The notes: a model not told the origin generated them from the sequence alone. DNA of 64,000 nt from Fasciolopsis buskii (GCA_008360955.1 LUCM01004690.1:62001-126000), one strand, 5' to 3'. Counted from the first letter of the stretch, positions 26,301 to 39,166 are shown. Translations and numbers: made by a program.

Positions 26301-27084
26301 TTTGGTCGAATATTCTACCATCGATTACATCTGCCTTTATAGGCTGAACAAAATTATTTGTTAACTGGTGTGTTTTGCATGAATCAGGGTCTAGTTAACG
26401 TGGGTGTTTACGAACTGAAACTTTTTCCTTTAGTAAATTTCTTGATTTGGGTCATGGTCTCTTAAAAGCGCTGCGCTAATCGCTTGCACCATTCATGTCA
26501 CAGTGAAGCTTCGATTGTGAAAAGGTAAAACCTTTTAGCATCATATTGTAGAGGATTAGAAACTGATTTCAAAATATCAGTCGCTTTTAACTTTCGTGGT
26601 TTACCTTTTCAAGCGTCTCAAACCCTCACGGTCGATCACAATTTAAAATATTTTCGTTTAGGAATGACCATTCACATCAAATTGGCTCTTGTTTCAAGGT
26701 CATTTAAGGGAGTAGCTTCAACCACTGCACTGTTACCATGCTGGGGATGCAGTGAGCAAGAGACGGTAAAATCTTCTAGAATTATAATGTTAAAGGTAAA
26801 GAAATGATTTAAAAACCCAGCCAACTTAGAACTTTGTACTGAGGACATTCTCAGTATTTTAAATTAAATAAGGTCAACATTTACATCATAGTAAAGGAGC
26901 AAACTATGTCAAGATCGTGTTCTGGTAGGGAGAAAGTCAGCCATTTGCGAAAATGATCACAAAGTTACCTACATCCACATCAAAATAGCACGAGGAATTT
27001 TCTCTATTCTAATCCTGTGTGTAAAGCATTAGCGATATTTCAGGCGCTATTATCCAGACAGAGGTGAATAATATGTAAACATTT
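23341..27084. other. No confident gene
   Basis: The part next to the decayed RTE (to about 23.8 kb) may be its 5' region. Beyond that there are only short overlapping ORFs (for example 24835-25047 plus, 25806-26069 minus) without domain or splice support. No repeats shared with the rest of the window were recognised. Confidence 0.45.
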
Positions 27085-27303
27085 TAGTAGTAGGAGATTG
27101 AATGTTTTGATGAAATAATCCATTCACCATGTCATATGATCGCTCAACTGACCACAAAGAAACGATGGAAGCACTGTACAGCTGTTTCATCGTTGTTAGA
27201 AATGATGAGCAGTGCGTATGGTCCTACACAGAAGTGATCTATCAGTAGGGGTCGATCGGTGTGAGATAAAGGACAGAAACCGGGAAAAACAGTGAGGGAT
27301 AGG
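27085..27303 (+). repeat. Foldback/tRNA-Leu element, partial copy A
   Basis: This copy starts at the common end (TAGTAGTAGGAGATTGAATG) and runs through the arm into the inner segment CAGAAGTGATCTATCAGTAG. It stops at a single N (27304) just before the tRNA-like part. Bases before the N are visibly poorer matches to the other copies, which suggests low sequence quality at an assembly join. Confidence 0.75.
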
Positions 27304-27330
27304 NACACAGCTTGATTACTTGGTACATAA

Positions 27331-27737
27331 TAGTAGTAGGAGATTGAATGTTTTGATGAAATAATAATTCATTCACCATGTCATATGATCGCTCAACTGA
27401 CCATAAAGAAACGATGGAAGCACTGTACAGCTGTTTCATCCTTGTTAGGAATGATGACCAGTGCATATGGACCGCGGCCGAACTGGCACGCGAACCCGAA
27501 CAAGGACGAACGATTCTGAGTCGAACGCCTTAGCCATTAGGCTACCGGGCAGGCTCTGAACGGTTTGTTCAACTTCACCACGTGATCATGTTGCACCTAT
27601 CCGTCACTGATTTGCACGGTTACTGTCCGCTAGCTCACACCGATCGACCCCTACTGATAGATCACTTCTGTGCAGGTAGCCTAAGTACGACCAAGGCTTT
27701 GGATATGACCTACACAGCTTGATTACTTGGTACATAA
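27331..27737 (-). mobile_element. Foldback/tRNA-Leu element, complete 407-bp unit (copy B)
   Basis: The unit runs from one TAGTAGTAGG to the next, a period of 407 bp. In minus orientation it contains an inner segment, a tRNA-Leu-like core (27478-27550) and an arm that recurs inverted in other copies. The head-to-tail repetition with the neighbouring copy shows a tandem arrangement. No transposase or reverse transcriptase is encoded, so it would be non-autonomous. Confidence 0.75.
27478..27550 (-). tRNA. tRNA-Leu(CAG)-like sequence in copy B (degenerate)
   Basis: Read on minus, the sequence starts GCCCGGTAGCC with a paired D-arm (GCCT/AGGC). Its anticodon loop reads CTCAGAA, giving CAG, and the T-arm contains GGGTTCGCG. 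The outer anticodon-stem pairs do not form and the acceptor 3' side is eroded. It is best read as the tRNA-derived core of a repeat, not a working tRNA gene. Confidence 0.5.
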
Positions 27738-28082
27738 TAGTAGTAGGAGATTGAATGTTTTGATGAAATAATAATTCATTCACCATGTCATATGATCGCT
27801 CAACTGACCATAAAGAAACGATGGAAGCACTGTACAGCTGTTTCATCGTTGTTAGAAATGATGAGCAGTGCGTATGGTCCTACACAGAAGTGATCTATCA
27901 GTAGGGGTCGATCGGTGTGAGCTAGCGGACAGTAACCGTGCAAATCAGTGACGGATAGGTGCAACATGATCACGTGGTGAAGTTGAACAAACCGTTCAGA
28001 GCCTGCCCGGTAGCGTAATGGCTAAGGCGTTCGACTCAGAATCGTTCGTCCTTGTTCGGGTTCGCGTCCCAATTCGGGCGCG
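27738..28082 (+). mobile_element. Foldback/tRNA-Leu element, inverted copy C
   Basis: It begins like copy B, but after the arm (about 27878) it switches into the inverted inner segment. The following 130 bases are therefore the reverse complement of 27546-27680, and the tRNA-like core (28005-28079) is on the plus strand. This creates a large inverted repeat within 1 kb. After GGGCGCGGTG the match to other copies is lost. The arm-inner-tRNA order is the same as in the 49-kb copy. Confidence 0.75.
28005..28079 (+). tRNA. tRNA-Leu(CAG)-like sequence in copy C (degenerate)
   Basis: This 75-base tRNA-like segment has an acceptor pairing of at least five G-C pairs (GCCCG/CGGGC), loop CTCAGAA and T-loop TTCGCGT. 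One D-stem pair is broken (GCGT instead of GCCT) and two anticodon-stem pairs are mismatched. A and B box sequences for RNA polymerase III are recognisable. Confidence 0.5.
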
Positions 28083-30761
28083 GTGAATATATAAACACTC
28101 TAATTGTCAGCGGACAAGGAGAATGAGTTAATCGCTTGGTACATCACGATAGTAGAAATTCCTGGTATCTTTTCTTCAAATACTCGTTGATTTTACTAGT
28201 GGATACGTGACATATGGTGACTTAGAGAACATTACAAATGAACATTTCAGGCAGCAAGTCCCTCGGAAGCGTTTTCTCGTTTTTTTATTCCCGACCAAGT
28301 TGTTTACTCACAAGCGAATATAAAGACGTTTGAACATTCCTTCAGTTATCTGACCGTAAAACCTGCCGGGAGCAGGACTACCCACAAAAATTAACAGGTT
28401 GGTTAATAATAGCATTTGCCAAAAACGCTGTTTTGTTGACACTTTATTATACATAACAAAGAACCAATCTCCCGCGTCGATTTTTCAGTACACTTTTTAC
28501 GTCGTTCGGTCTTGATATTTCCAAAATGAGGGAAGCGTTAAAAAAGAATCAAAAGAGACTCCACTAGAGAGGTAAGTAGTCTCATCGTTGTGTCGGCGGG
28601 GATACTGCTTCCACTCAATGAAATTAGGCAGTATAAAAAGCTAGGGTATTTCAGAACAAAAATCGTGCTTCCTTCCATTCGAACTTAGTAAAAATGTTAT
28701 CATGTTGGTTTCTTTCTGTTTGACCTAATGAAAGCACATTCTAGTCTAGGGTTTGCTTTACATAAACATAAGCCGTAGTCCAAAGATTTAACGTGTCCGA
28801 AACATGTCTCTTACTCTGATTTGATAATTTGATGGGCTACCTAATGAGTGGATATTGATAGACATTCTAAAACCCATTTGATTATGAGGTAAAAGCCATT
28901 CAATGCTGGGGTTGCTTGACGCCATATCAGAGTGGTGAAGGATATACGAGAGTCGGCAGAATGTTATTGCTTAATGATGCCGGATTTTCAGAAATGCCGG
29001 AGTCAAATTGTTATGAATTAACTTCACTTTGATCCATTAAGGGGGTCCTTAATAGGTCAGGGTAGAGATATGTAAATGCTGGCTAAAACTGTGCATTAAC
29101 AAAATTTCTGCCTGGTTGTCTTACTATATAACTCAAAGCTTGAAGTTTATTACCAGTAAGAATAACCGGTTCTCATTGAATAAAAGTAACACGAATCCAA
29201 GTGTTTTTATCATTTTGCCGTTGCAAACTAGGGCAGTTTCAGCAAAACCTGTATATGGATCTTAGAAAATAAACCGGAGGCTCGCTGGACAGATTAATTT
29301 TGATTGATTTGTCTGTTGACAAGTGGATGAGTAGTCTATTCTAAGTGCGATTTAAATTCGCGAATTTCCTTCAATTTGTTCTTATTTTTTTACGAGACAC
29401 AAGGTAGGTTCGGTTTGATATGAGATTCTACTGAAGGTGAAATGATGATCGGCTTTAACCAGAGTGGTTTCTGACACAAAGGACTTCTTTTTCAAAACGC
29501 AATTCCTAGTTTTCTGTTACAACATTTGTATTATTTTTTGAGTTCTTGTCGGATTGTGGTAGAGAATGATTTCCCCTTAAGCTTTACGATAATGCAATAG
29601 CGATGCGAAGTTTTTTCGTTTCCTTTAAATATGACAATGAAACCCGGTACGATGCAACAAAATGCGGCCTGCAGACATCAAATTGTTGATGACATGCCTG
29701 CATATTTTCCTGAGGTATACTAAAAACCGCTAGTTAAGAAATCTATCTGGCAACAACTTTCGTGATGTGCGAACGAATTAAATGACTGCGAAAAAAAACA
29801 AAGAATTTATAATAAACTCTTATTCAACTGTGTTAGTCATTTCTGTCTGTAAACGTTGTGTCATTCGTGGCATCCACTAGTAAATAGGAACAGAGAAGAT
29901 CGATCCTTGACCTATAAGACAATAAGCCCGGAATTCGGTGGCAGAGTTGGCTGAAGTCTCTAAGTGGCAATAATGAGCAGAAGGAAAGAATGGGAAAATG
30001 AGAGTTTTGCATTAAGACAGAATCAATAAAGAGAGGATACAATCATTAAAAACGACTAGTCTATTGCTGCCCGGATAAATATTGCTTGCAAGGAGATTGT
30101 TTAACGTCTGTCGAGTCCAAACCGATTATACTGATGGTATCATTCAATAGATGTCCAAATGCAGTAGACACCAAGAAGTACACTTTGTTAAAAATCATTA
30201 CACTATTGTATAAATTATATTAAGGAAACGCAAGAAGTCTCCGAAGGCGATTTTTATTGAGTCTTCCCTTCTGAATGTATCCTTCAGTCTTGGGTTAATG
30301 CCTTTTTTCGTTATATTTCCTAACTCAGTTTACTTGATCCATTTAGATTAGTAATGAATTTGTGCTAAATTTAACATACTATTCAGTCAACACATTTTCT
30401 GTACTGAACTCCGTAGGTGACAATCCTCTAGGATAACTGACGTATGCGCTAAATTTCGGCCCTAGTGAAAGTTGAGATTAAACCCATTCGCCAGTTAACT
30501 CCTGAGTGGTAACAACAATCGATTCCTATGGCAAGACATTCGACTGTTGTGTGGGAAGAAAAAGAAACATGCGAAATTTTCTGCGGATGTCGACAGCATC
30601 AATCGTGCTTTCATCCATCGTTCCACTTATACCCCAGTCATATTTGCTTAGGAAAATGATATGACAGTTACAGGTTTTTCTAGCAAAGAGATGTTTGAAA
30701 TTCTTCGCACCGCTAGAACTATCATAGGGGTTTGTCCTGACAACCTGCACTCAGATATTTA
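28083..30761. other. No gene recognised
   Basis: AT-rich sequence with no ORF above 70 codons that has domain support. A faint echo of the foldback end (CTTGGTACAT) occurs near 28135. Nothing else stands out. Confidence 0.5.
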
Positions 30762-32262
30762 ATGCGTGGTGCTGTGGCTCTGACGGATGCATTTATATCT
30801 CTGATTAACTTATCACTAAGCTCGTCTTCCATCCCTGAGTGTTGGAGACCCGCCATTATTATTCCCATTCCAAAATCTGCCAGTTCTACTGCTTTAGCAA
30901 AACACTTTCGCCCCGCCGATTCAACTCCTTCTGGTTTTAAACTGATGGAGCGTGCTATACATAAGCGCCGGCGTTCTGCTATGTATCCTCCTGACGGCCG
31001 TTTTCAGTTTGTTTATAAATCTAACAGGTCCACTTTGGACGGTGTCGCCTCCCTCATTCACCCCATTTGTAAGCTCTATACGCATCAGTGAAATCTGTGT
31101 GTTGCGTCTATCCAGGCTATTTGTCAGCATTTGACTCGTTCCCACGGTTTCTTCCACTCCACAAACGGCAAACATTTGGTTGTCCCAGATCCTCATTAGC
31201 ATGGCTGTTTGACTAACTTACTGACCGAACACAGTGCAAACGAATGGACGGTAAAACTTCAAAACCGTTGATCAACAACTCAGGAATGCTTCAGGGTGCT
31301 GTTCTTTCACCGTTTCTTTTCTCTACTCTAATTACATCAGCGACTTATCAACTAGTTCATCCTGTCATCTGTTTAAGTATGCTGATGTTGCCTTTCCTCA
31401 TGCCGTTTCGAACAACAATGACTTCCAAAGTTTTTCCAACAACTTATCTTCTGTTTACGATTTCTCTGCACGAGCTGGTTTAGATCTCAAAATATTTGAA
31501 TGTTTCGAATGCCCGTTCTCTCTCCCTCGGTCAGCCTACCCATCCGAAATGTCTTCCGTCAACTCAAAAACTCTTACCAGGGTTGATTCTGTGAAATATC
31601 TAAGGGTTATTATTGATAAAAATCTGAAGTGGACTAATCACATTTCCACCTGTGTAAAGAGTCTCCGACGGTTGTCATTTCAAATCAGGAAGCTTCGACA
31701 CTACAAGGTGGAACAAAGCATTGTCCCCCGATTTGTATACCAATGTATTTTCAATCCTTCTTTACTGTTTTCTTGTTATTTTTTCGGGTTTACCTAGAAA
31801 AGACTTTAAACTTCTTCGTCGGGGACTATCAGTTATTAGCCGTGCGTTCTTCGTACCACTAAATGAATTGTCTCCTAATCTATGTGATCAACATTTACCA
31901 GCATGTGAGAAATTTACTTACAAAATTCTTTCAGATCCCATGGATCCTCCGCCCAACGATCTTTCAAAATGTCACTCTCATAATTCAACACGATCCACCT
32001 TTCGTTCCATGCCCTCCAGAATCAATATTTATAGAATCTCCATTGTTTCATATTTAACGCAGATCTTGACAAACCGTAAACGGCTTTCGGCCGAATTCCT
32101 GAGAGACCTATCCTAATGTGCTCAAATCATTTTTCGGTGAGTATTTGTTCATGTGTACAAGGTGAGGAGAGCAACGTTTTCTTATTTTCCCCGTTTTTTT
32201 CATTGGAATTCAACAGTTTTGTACGCAAAACTCTATACAATAAAGTACAATACTATACAACG
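30762..32262 (+). mobile_element. 5'-truncated CR1/Jockey-like reverse-transcriptase remnant
   Basis: Plus-strand fragments follow reverse-transcriptase motifs of LINE elements. They include SIPECWRPAIIIPIPKSAS and FRPADSTPSGFKLMERAIHK (about 30830-30965), GMLQGAVLSPFLFST (about 31284-31330), FKYADVAF at about 31370-31395 where YADD is expected, and VKYLRVIIDKNLKWTNHIST (about 31590-31650). The C-terminal end VSYLTQILTNRKRLSAEFL precedes a stop at 32114. Frames shift several times and the second catalytic Asp is lost. No endonuclease lies upstream, so the copy is 5' truncated. The 3' end shows short ACAATA-like repeats near 32240-32260. The exact clade is uncertain. Confidence 0.8.
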
Positions 32263-35169
32263 CATTACGACTCGAGCAATTTTCGGCGTCACTAAATTGT
32301 ATGAGCTAACGTACAATCTCCAAAGGATCCTTACAAAAATATTCCACCTACTTGGGATGTTTGTCGCCGGGCGGAACAGTAGCTAATCGTTCGCTTACTT
32401 TCAATCAAATTCTAAGAAAATTTGCCTCCGAGCAAGCAATCTGGTTTCCCATGTTCTTTGTGGGAACATTAATGATAAAGTCATGATTAAATGCTGAGTT
32501 GATCCCAATTGTTCGGACAGATCAGGTTGTTTTTACCTAACCGTGTGAAAAGAGTAATACTAACTGCTAATATCCCCGACACTGGTCTTCTTTCTATACT
32601 ATTCAGTGGGATAAGAGGCACCAAATGTTTTAGATTGATTCTAGCTAAATGGTGTGACCTGATCAGCTTGGTCTAACGTGAGCATTAGTACCACCATTCT
32701 AACCAGCGGCCAACGGTTCGAGCAGCGCGAAGCTGTAAAGTTCTGGTAGACTGGATATTTTTGCATGAACCATTTCGTCAATGACTGTTCATATTTAGAG
32801 TTCAGTCGCTGTCGAATGATCCCCGTAAAACAGATATTTTGTAAATGGAGAACATGCCATTATATACGACGTGATCCTTGTACGCTGAAATCCTCATACT
32901 ACTCACTGAGTATGCCTTTAGGAAACAGCTAATATTTTGAAAAGTAATCTACTCACTGCATATTAAATAGTAGCAAGAACTGTTGCCCAAAATAGACTGG
33001 ACAAATAAGTAGCATAAATGCGATGAACTGAACACATTTGTCCACAAGTTGCATGTTTTTTCCCACAATTGAACTTGGTACGCGCCAGTAGACCTAAAAT
33101 TCCGTCGTCGGCTGTAGCTTGATGTTGGCAAACATACTGCATGACTTTTCGGCGTCAATTAGGCCGAGACCGATCATGCGCGAATGGACGACCACATCAC
33201 TGGATAGAAATTTGAATAGCATCTCAAATGAAACTCGCTATCAAGACCATCGTACATGTGGGGATAGCTAAGAAGTTTAAAATGATTCTAGTTTGAAGCA
33301 AATCAGCGGACGATATAGAAAGCAGAGCTTTTTGGAAGGAGATGGTTTTACCGTGAAATCATTCCGAATACGCCAGGAATTAGCATCAACTTCGTAAACA
33401 ATCATATTTAGGGTTTCATTTCATAATACCTGTGTCGCACGGAGATTTCGAGAATTTGCGAGTGGTTGAATCCTTTCAACAATCAATTCCATGCGTTAGA
33501 GACTGGCCAAAGCTACATTGCAAAAACTGGACGCGGTGCGGCCCCAGTGATTACGCTGGCCTGGAGTACGATGTCGTCAGATGGTAATGCGGGATTCAAG
33601 GCCTTACTACCAGGTTATCCAGCCCGGATGATCACACTGTGAATAAGCTGATGACTGGAACCCTCCAAGACGATGTTCCCTAACAATAAATCATGGATTG
33701 GCTAGTAGATAAAGCCCACACCGAGAATAGTATTGATAAAGACAGTTCACCGTAAACAAGTCACAGTGGTCTTTTTTGGTTTTCAAAAGACAACCGTAAA
33801 TTCTGATGTAGATGTTTTAACTTCGTGATATGCAGTGGTTATTCATGGGCTGATCAGTAGGTCGGAAAATGACCACCGACTAACTGAACCACACTATCGA
33901 ATCATTGAGTACCGAATTGTTACACATCCAAAAATATTGAGCGGAAAACTGGAATCAAGCTTCTGTCATCAATAATGAAAATTTACTGCCCAATAATGAC
34001 TGTAAATGCAGAAAGCGATTTCACCCAGTAATATATATATTTACACATATATAGTTTTTCGTTATTCATAGGCATCCCAGTTAAGCCTTGTGTACGACTA
34101 AAACTGAGGGAAAGAAACGTTTGGGATAAGGGGATTCAATTAATGGTTTCACCCTGACATTCTACACAGGCATTGTACATGGACAACATGAACTTTTAAA
34201 TTGGTCCTATTGTTTTTTTTATTTTTCATTTTACCAGCCAGTGGTTGATTTCTACTTCAAAGGTAACATTAACTGTGACTGCTACAATGCTGGAAAATTA
34301 AAGAAAATATATGGGTAGCGGAAATATGTTTCACTTATCGGTGCAACACACCAAAGACCTTAGGTCCAACTTATGATCTCCCGATGTTTGAAAATTCATC
34401 CGCGTCTTTCAGTGACCCCAAAAGTATCATTTTCAAACTGATATTGGTAAATGGATTCTCTAATGATGACCCGGGCATCGTAAATGAGCATATGGTAGAA
34501 CGATATTTAGGATCATCCGCTGCCGGATTTGAATTCCAGCGTTCCCTCTGTACGAATGGTATTCAGAATGATGGTGACTGACTGGTCAAGTAAAGGCGAA
34601 TAATCACCCTTGGGAATTGTCGGCTGAAATAACAGGGATGTTGGTAAAGATATCCAATATTCGTATCATACTGTCTTATTAACGCTACCATTATACTTTT
34701 GTGCGTAATAATTCCCAAATGTTTTTGAATTTGTCATTGAGTTTATTCCATGATGCATGCTTCTGAATAAGACAAAACCTTCCTGCCCGCAGGTGGCCAA
34801 ATCATGGCATGGGCACCGTTCGGAAAACGGGCTATTCCTCAGAAACAGCGTGGCGGGATGAAATCCATTGTTCAGATCGGAATATTATTTCTGAATGGAA
34901 CATCATGATTTTACACCAATCCCCTAATTAAACGAGTATTGACGTGACATCTCAAACTGACCGGACGACTTCGGGCTGTCCGAGATGCCTTCCGGAGCTT
35001 CTTTTTACAAATAAACAAACACTGCAATTAAACTGATCCAGTTCTATTCACTTGTACCTTTATTCCATAAAACCATATCTCGCTGAGTCTTTGAAATCAA
35101 TAGCCACACAGGGCTAAAATGATCTGTTCTCAGTCGGCGGTGCAAAGTATAATGTTAATCTGAATTTTT
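32263..35169. other. No gene recognised
   Basis: No domain-bearing ORF is present. A short (TA)n tract lies at about 34031-34053. ORFs at 32949-33158 (minus) and 34384-34581 (plus) have no support beyond length. Confidence 0.5.
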
Positions 35170-35248
35170 CTTCCCAGTAGTATGTTTCCATACAGATGGA
35201 TAAACAAAATTTCCCCGGAAGATCACGATCGGTTTCGCGGCTACTACC
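35170..35248 (+). repeat. Unclassified dispersed repeat, copy 1
   Basis: About 80 bp containing CAAAATTTCCCCGGAAG and ATCGGTTTCGCGG that recurs at 40237-40318 with roughly 80% identity by eye. It lies 60 bp upstream of a SINE head. The parent element is not recognised. Confidence 0.7.
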
Positions 35249-35308
35249 ATTCATTAGACTCGTTTGACGGAAAAAATCCTCGGAAGAACCGGCATGTGAT
35301 TCGTAAAT

Positions 35309-35492
35309 GGCCGGCGGTGACCAAACGGATAAGGTCCTGGCGTTTGGACGTGAAGGTCGCGGGTTCGATTCCTCCCATCGCCGGTCAACTTCCCCAGTTG
35401 GCAGTCCGCTGTTGGCCGCGGCCCCCTTCCTGAGAATTGGTGTACATTGTTGTTTCACTAAAGGAAGTAAAAGATGAAAAAGATAAAAGATG
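35309..35492 (+). repeat. tRNA-headed SINE, copy 3 (best preserved)
   Basis: The tRNA-like head starts at 35309 with GGCCGGCGGTGACC, has a fully paired D-arm (GACC/GGTC) and a perfect B box (GGGTTCGATTCC). It closes with TCGCCGGTCA that pairs back to the start. The body holds CCCCCTTCCTGAGAA, and the 3' end is an A-rich GATAAAAGATGA tail. The anticodon arm is poor, so the parent tRNA is not certain. Confidence 0.85.
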
Positions 35493-38235
35493 ACCCGTTC
35501 ATGTTCCTAACAGTTCAAATGAGATTCTGTTGTTAACCTGATTTCATTTTCAACAGGCTGTTCTGATGTCTTATCGAATGACTAATAGTTTTAAGGTTTT
35601 CTTGGATGGTCACATGTTTAATTACACTTTCTTTTTTTTATGTCATTCTCCACTTCTTTTGTAGATCCAAACAGACCGTCAGCGAGTTCTGTCAGAAATC
35701 TTATTTCGACTTAAATAGATTTCCCCTCGTCATTGCACGAAATCTGTTCAAATTCCATCAACCTTAGTAAATTTTTGACAACGGGTTGTGATCACGCCTT
35801 TAGCAGGCAATACAGCATCGACTGAAGAATGAAAGGCATGTTAATTGGACGAGCATTATTGTAATCGATTGATAGTCGGGTTTAGGTGATTTTCTTGGAA
35901 TAGGACAGTGATCTACCGAACTTACGTTTGCTGGCACAGGTCCCAGAACCCCGACCCATGTCGAAGGCTCTGGCCAAAAAGCGCAAGTCAACTTCAGGCA
36001 CTTGTGGAAAAGTGCATCTCAGATAGAAGCAGATATAGGAAAAGAATGAATTCAAAAGGGAATGCTTTTATTCTCAAATTCGGATGTCTTCGCGTGAGGT
36101 TTTTACCTCGTTTTTCGAGGGGTTATGGGGAAACAGGCACGGGTCAATTCGGAGCAATCTACATGGAATACAAATGCCCCTCAATTGAAAAGTTTCATTC
36201 CGCAGCTCAAGAGTCGTTCATCATCATTTTGAAGGCTCCTTATGCACTATTTCAAACGGAATGTTTCCCATGAAGCCTTGAATAATCTGAGAACAGAAAT
36301 TAATAAATTTTCCGTTTCATTTATGCGTATGGTAGCTACTTTAGTTTTGCTCTGTTGTCAAGCTTTAAGGTGTTCTCATTTTGGAATTTTTCAGGATAAT
36401 CAATATACACTACCCCATTGAATTAAAACCCAAGTCAAAACGATTCTGGTCAGATACCGAAGGGGTGGAAAATGTAACTGTGGACCAGAGAAATACTACA
36501 ATCATCCGCTACAAATTCAAACAACAGTTGGCTTTTAGCGTAATGCGGCAACCGGGTGACTCCGAACAACATTCCACACCATTTACCATAATCCGAGAGT
36601 CAAACTGGTTGACACAGAAAGCGTCCACCCTGTTTCAAAAGCCCTGAACACTGGGTTAATCATGGTTAGCATTTGGAATCTTCATAAAATTCACAATTCC
36701 CAAAATGCCTTTAAAAAAGGGGTAAGATTACTGTGCATCTCATTGTGTTGGGGAAAAAGGATCTCAGTCTGAGAGAAATTTGCGGACATTTTGGTGCGCT
36801 TCAAAACGTGGGGAGGGAATATGCAATATTTCTGTTGATGGCGATACTCAAAAATTTCAGACAAAAGCCGATTCGTGTTATCAATTTAAATCCAATCATG
36901 ATAAAAATATGGATTTCATAATTATTTGGAGTTAGTGTGTTAGGATGATTTACTTGATTATCGAACAAGAAAACACGCTAATGGGGCATCCGTCCATCTT
37001 GCGCAGAAGATATGATTTGGTGGAAGGCATTCGATTATAGCAAATGGGACATTTGTTCTATCTCCTTCCGTAGCTTTCGAACCCTGCTGACTGTCACTGA
37101 GAACAATATCTGTACCCACGTAAATCGGTGATTCTGAATAATCCCACCTCGCACACGGGAGCTGGTAGCCCACTGGTAACGCAGAAGCCTTTCATCTGGA
37201 AAGCCCTAATATGAATTCCCAGTGTGTCGAAATATCCGCACTGCTGGTGGTCTCAAATAGGAGCCAGTCTGCTGCTTCATAGTGTGACGTTGACCGGCTG
37301 ATTTGAGGTCTGTGTCCGGAACGTGTATTCTGAAGGACAAATAGTCAAGAAGTTAGTTGAGAAGCAATATTGAAAACATTGATTGCGAAAAGTGATTGGT
37401 CCTCCTTTAGATATTGCGATGTTGACAAGGTGGTACATTTTCGGCATTAGGTACTTGATTTACCCCGCATAGGCCATCCGCAATGGAAAGACCACGGATT
37501 CAAATGCATACGTTCGACGCTTCATTATGATTGCTATAGAGGAGGGGATCCAGCAAGATTTTGCCTTCTTGATCGTTTCACGTACACTTGTTCACCAAAC
37601 TTTCGAGAAAATTTGATAAGTAATAAACTCTGCATAAGTTAAAGGAGGCTATCCTTCTCTCTGAGTGCCTTTTCAAAAGAAGTTTGCTTCAATGACTAGT
37701 GAATGACAGCACAACCATTCATTGAAAAATGGTACTGTTGCTGATCCCAACAGGGTTGAAATTCAGAGTCAATCCTCTGGCAGGCATTTGATGTGCTAAG
37801 TTGACAGATTTTTACATTGCACATACCTTGGGAGAGATATTTTTAGCATTATTTTCTGCGGAGGTCGATAGTGAATAACGGAATCGGTTGGCCATTTGCT
37901 CTATGAAGACAATCGCGGCAGCAAAATGACAATTAAAGAAGTGTAATAGATATAAAGTAAGGTGCAGTAAACATTTGGACGGAAATGCCATAAATCATTT
38001 CAATAATGTATTGATTATAAACCTCGGTATCTGGGTGCCTTGCCGTTTTCAGTCTGATTTGCCCAAAAGAAAGAAACTAGCTGAACTAAATACCTTGGAG
38101 CGTTTCTCTATTTCTTGTAACATGCAGGGTAACATAAACTGGTGGACAATTCCGCTGAAAAACGATCAGTGGAGCTAAAAGCGAAACCGAGCTCATCTTC
38201 ATAACTCACCCAGGTTTTCCAAATTATCCTCGGCC
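35493..38235. other. No confident gene
   Basis: An ORF at 36395-36647 (plus) follows a TTTTTCAG acceptor and could be an exon (ELKPKSKRFWSDTEGVENV), but no family or partner exon is recognised. A 121-codon ORF at 35908-36273 also lacks a domain. Confidence 0.4.
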
Positions 38236-38424
38236 ATGTCATTGCACACTGATTCTGTTTTATTGATAGTCTGTGTGTTCTGTGCAATCGGCAAAAATGC
38301 TCACTCGGTCGGGTATGATTTTGAAGCCAAAATGACGCACAATGACATAATAACCGTACTGGAAGCAAATGAATGTTTCACCAAGAAAGCGACTGACTCA
38401 AGACTCTTTGTTATCCACATACCG
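38236..38424 (+). CDS. Candidate signal-peptide first exon (unknown secreted protein)
   Basis: ATG at 38236 starts MSLHTDSVLLIVCVFCAIGK, a good signal peptide. The mature part contains VLEANECFTKK and ends RLFVIHIP exactly at a GTAGTT donor after 63 codons in phase 0. A similar design occurs in the next ORF at 39167. No downstream exon was identified and chance is not excluded. Confidence 0.25.
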
Positions 38425-39166
38425 GTAGTTCATATACTGCTAAATTAAAAACATTCCCATATTTGATCTACTTAGGCGCTCACTTTTCCGTGAGTAGATG
38501 AGGTGCACAGGGCATGAGAAGAGCACCATCCATGGCGTTGACACCATTGATTCCATCCACCAATGAGCTCTTCTCGCCATGTAGAAGAAGGGCTGAGGTC
38601 CATTTAAATTCTGCTGTTATCAGAATTCCGCTAGGAGATGTTACAGTAAAAACAGGGTAAGAAGTTTTAACTCTATCTAATTATCACAACTTTTGCTTGG
38701 AAACTATTTATTGCCTTCGCAGTATTTCAGTTTAATTCGTCAAAAATAATTATTGTAAATCTTTCTTACAACTAGCACACAATATTTTATTTGTAGTTAT
38801 CGATTAAAGCCATGTTTTGATCGGTTAATTCTGATTAGAGTTATCTGAACCTGGGTCCATATTATAACCGGGAAAAATTAATATTTCGATTTGGCATTCA
38901 CCCACATCTTGCTTATTTCAGTTGCTGTATTAAAATAATAAGGGGTTTACATTACTCTATCAAAAACATGTCTTTGTGCATAATACCGACATGCGATTCT
39001 CTTATCCCTTGCGAGTCTCTTTATCTCTGCTTCATAACGCGATAAGGGAAAATATTATAAATAATATCATTTTGATAAATAGAAAGCTAATAAGTGACTC
39101 GTTCAAAAAAACGTATCTTTAATAAATCAGCTCCGTAAAGTTGCGTGGGCTGAAGCCTCTTCGAAA

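Noticed and set aside
27242..27846. Repeated minus ORF (MKQLYSASIVSLWSVERSYD) seen at 27.2-27.8 and 57.1-57.35 kb
   Set aside because: The shared peptide is just the translated arm of the foldback element, not a conserved protein.
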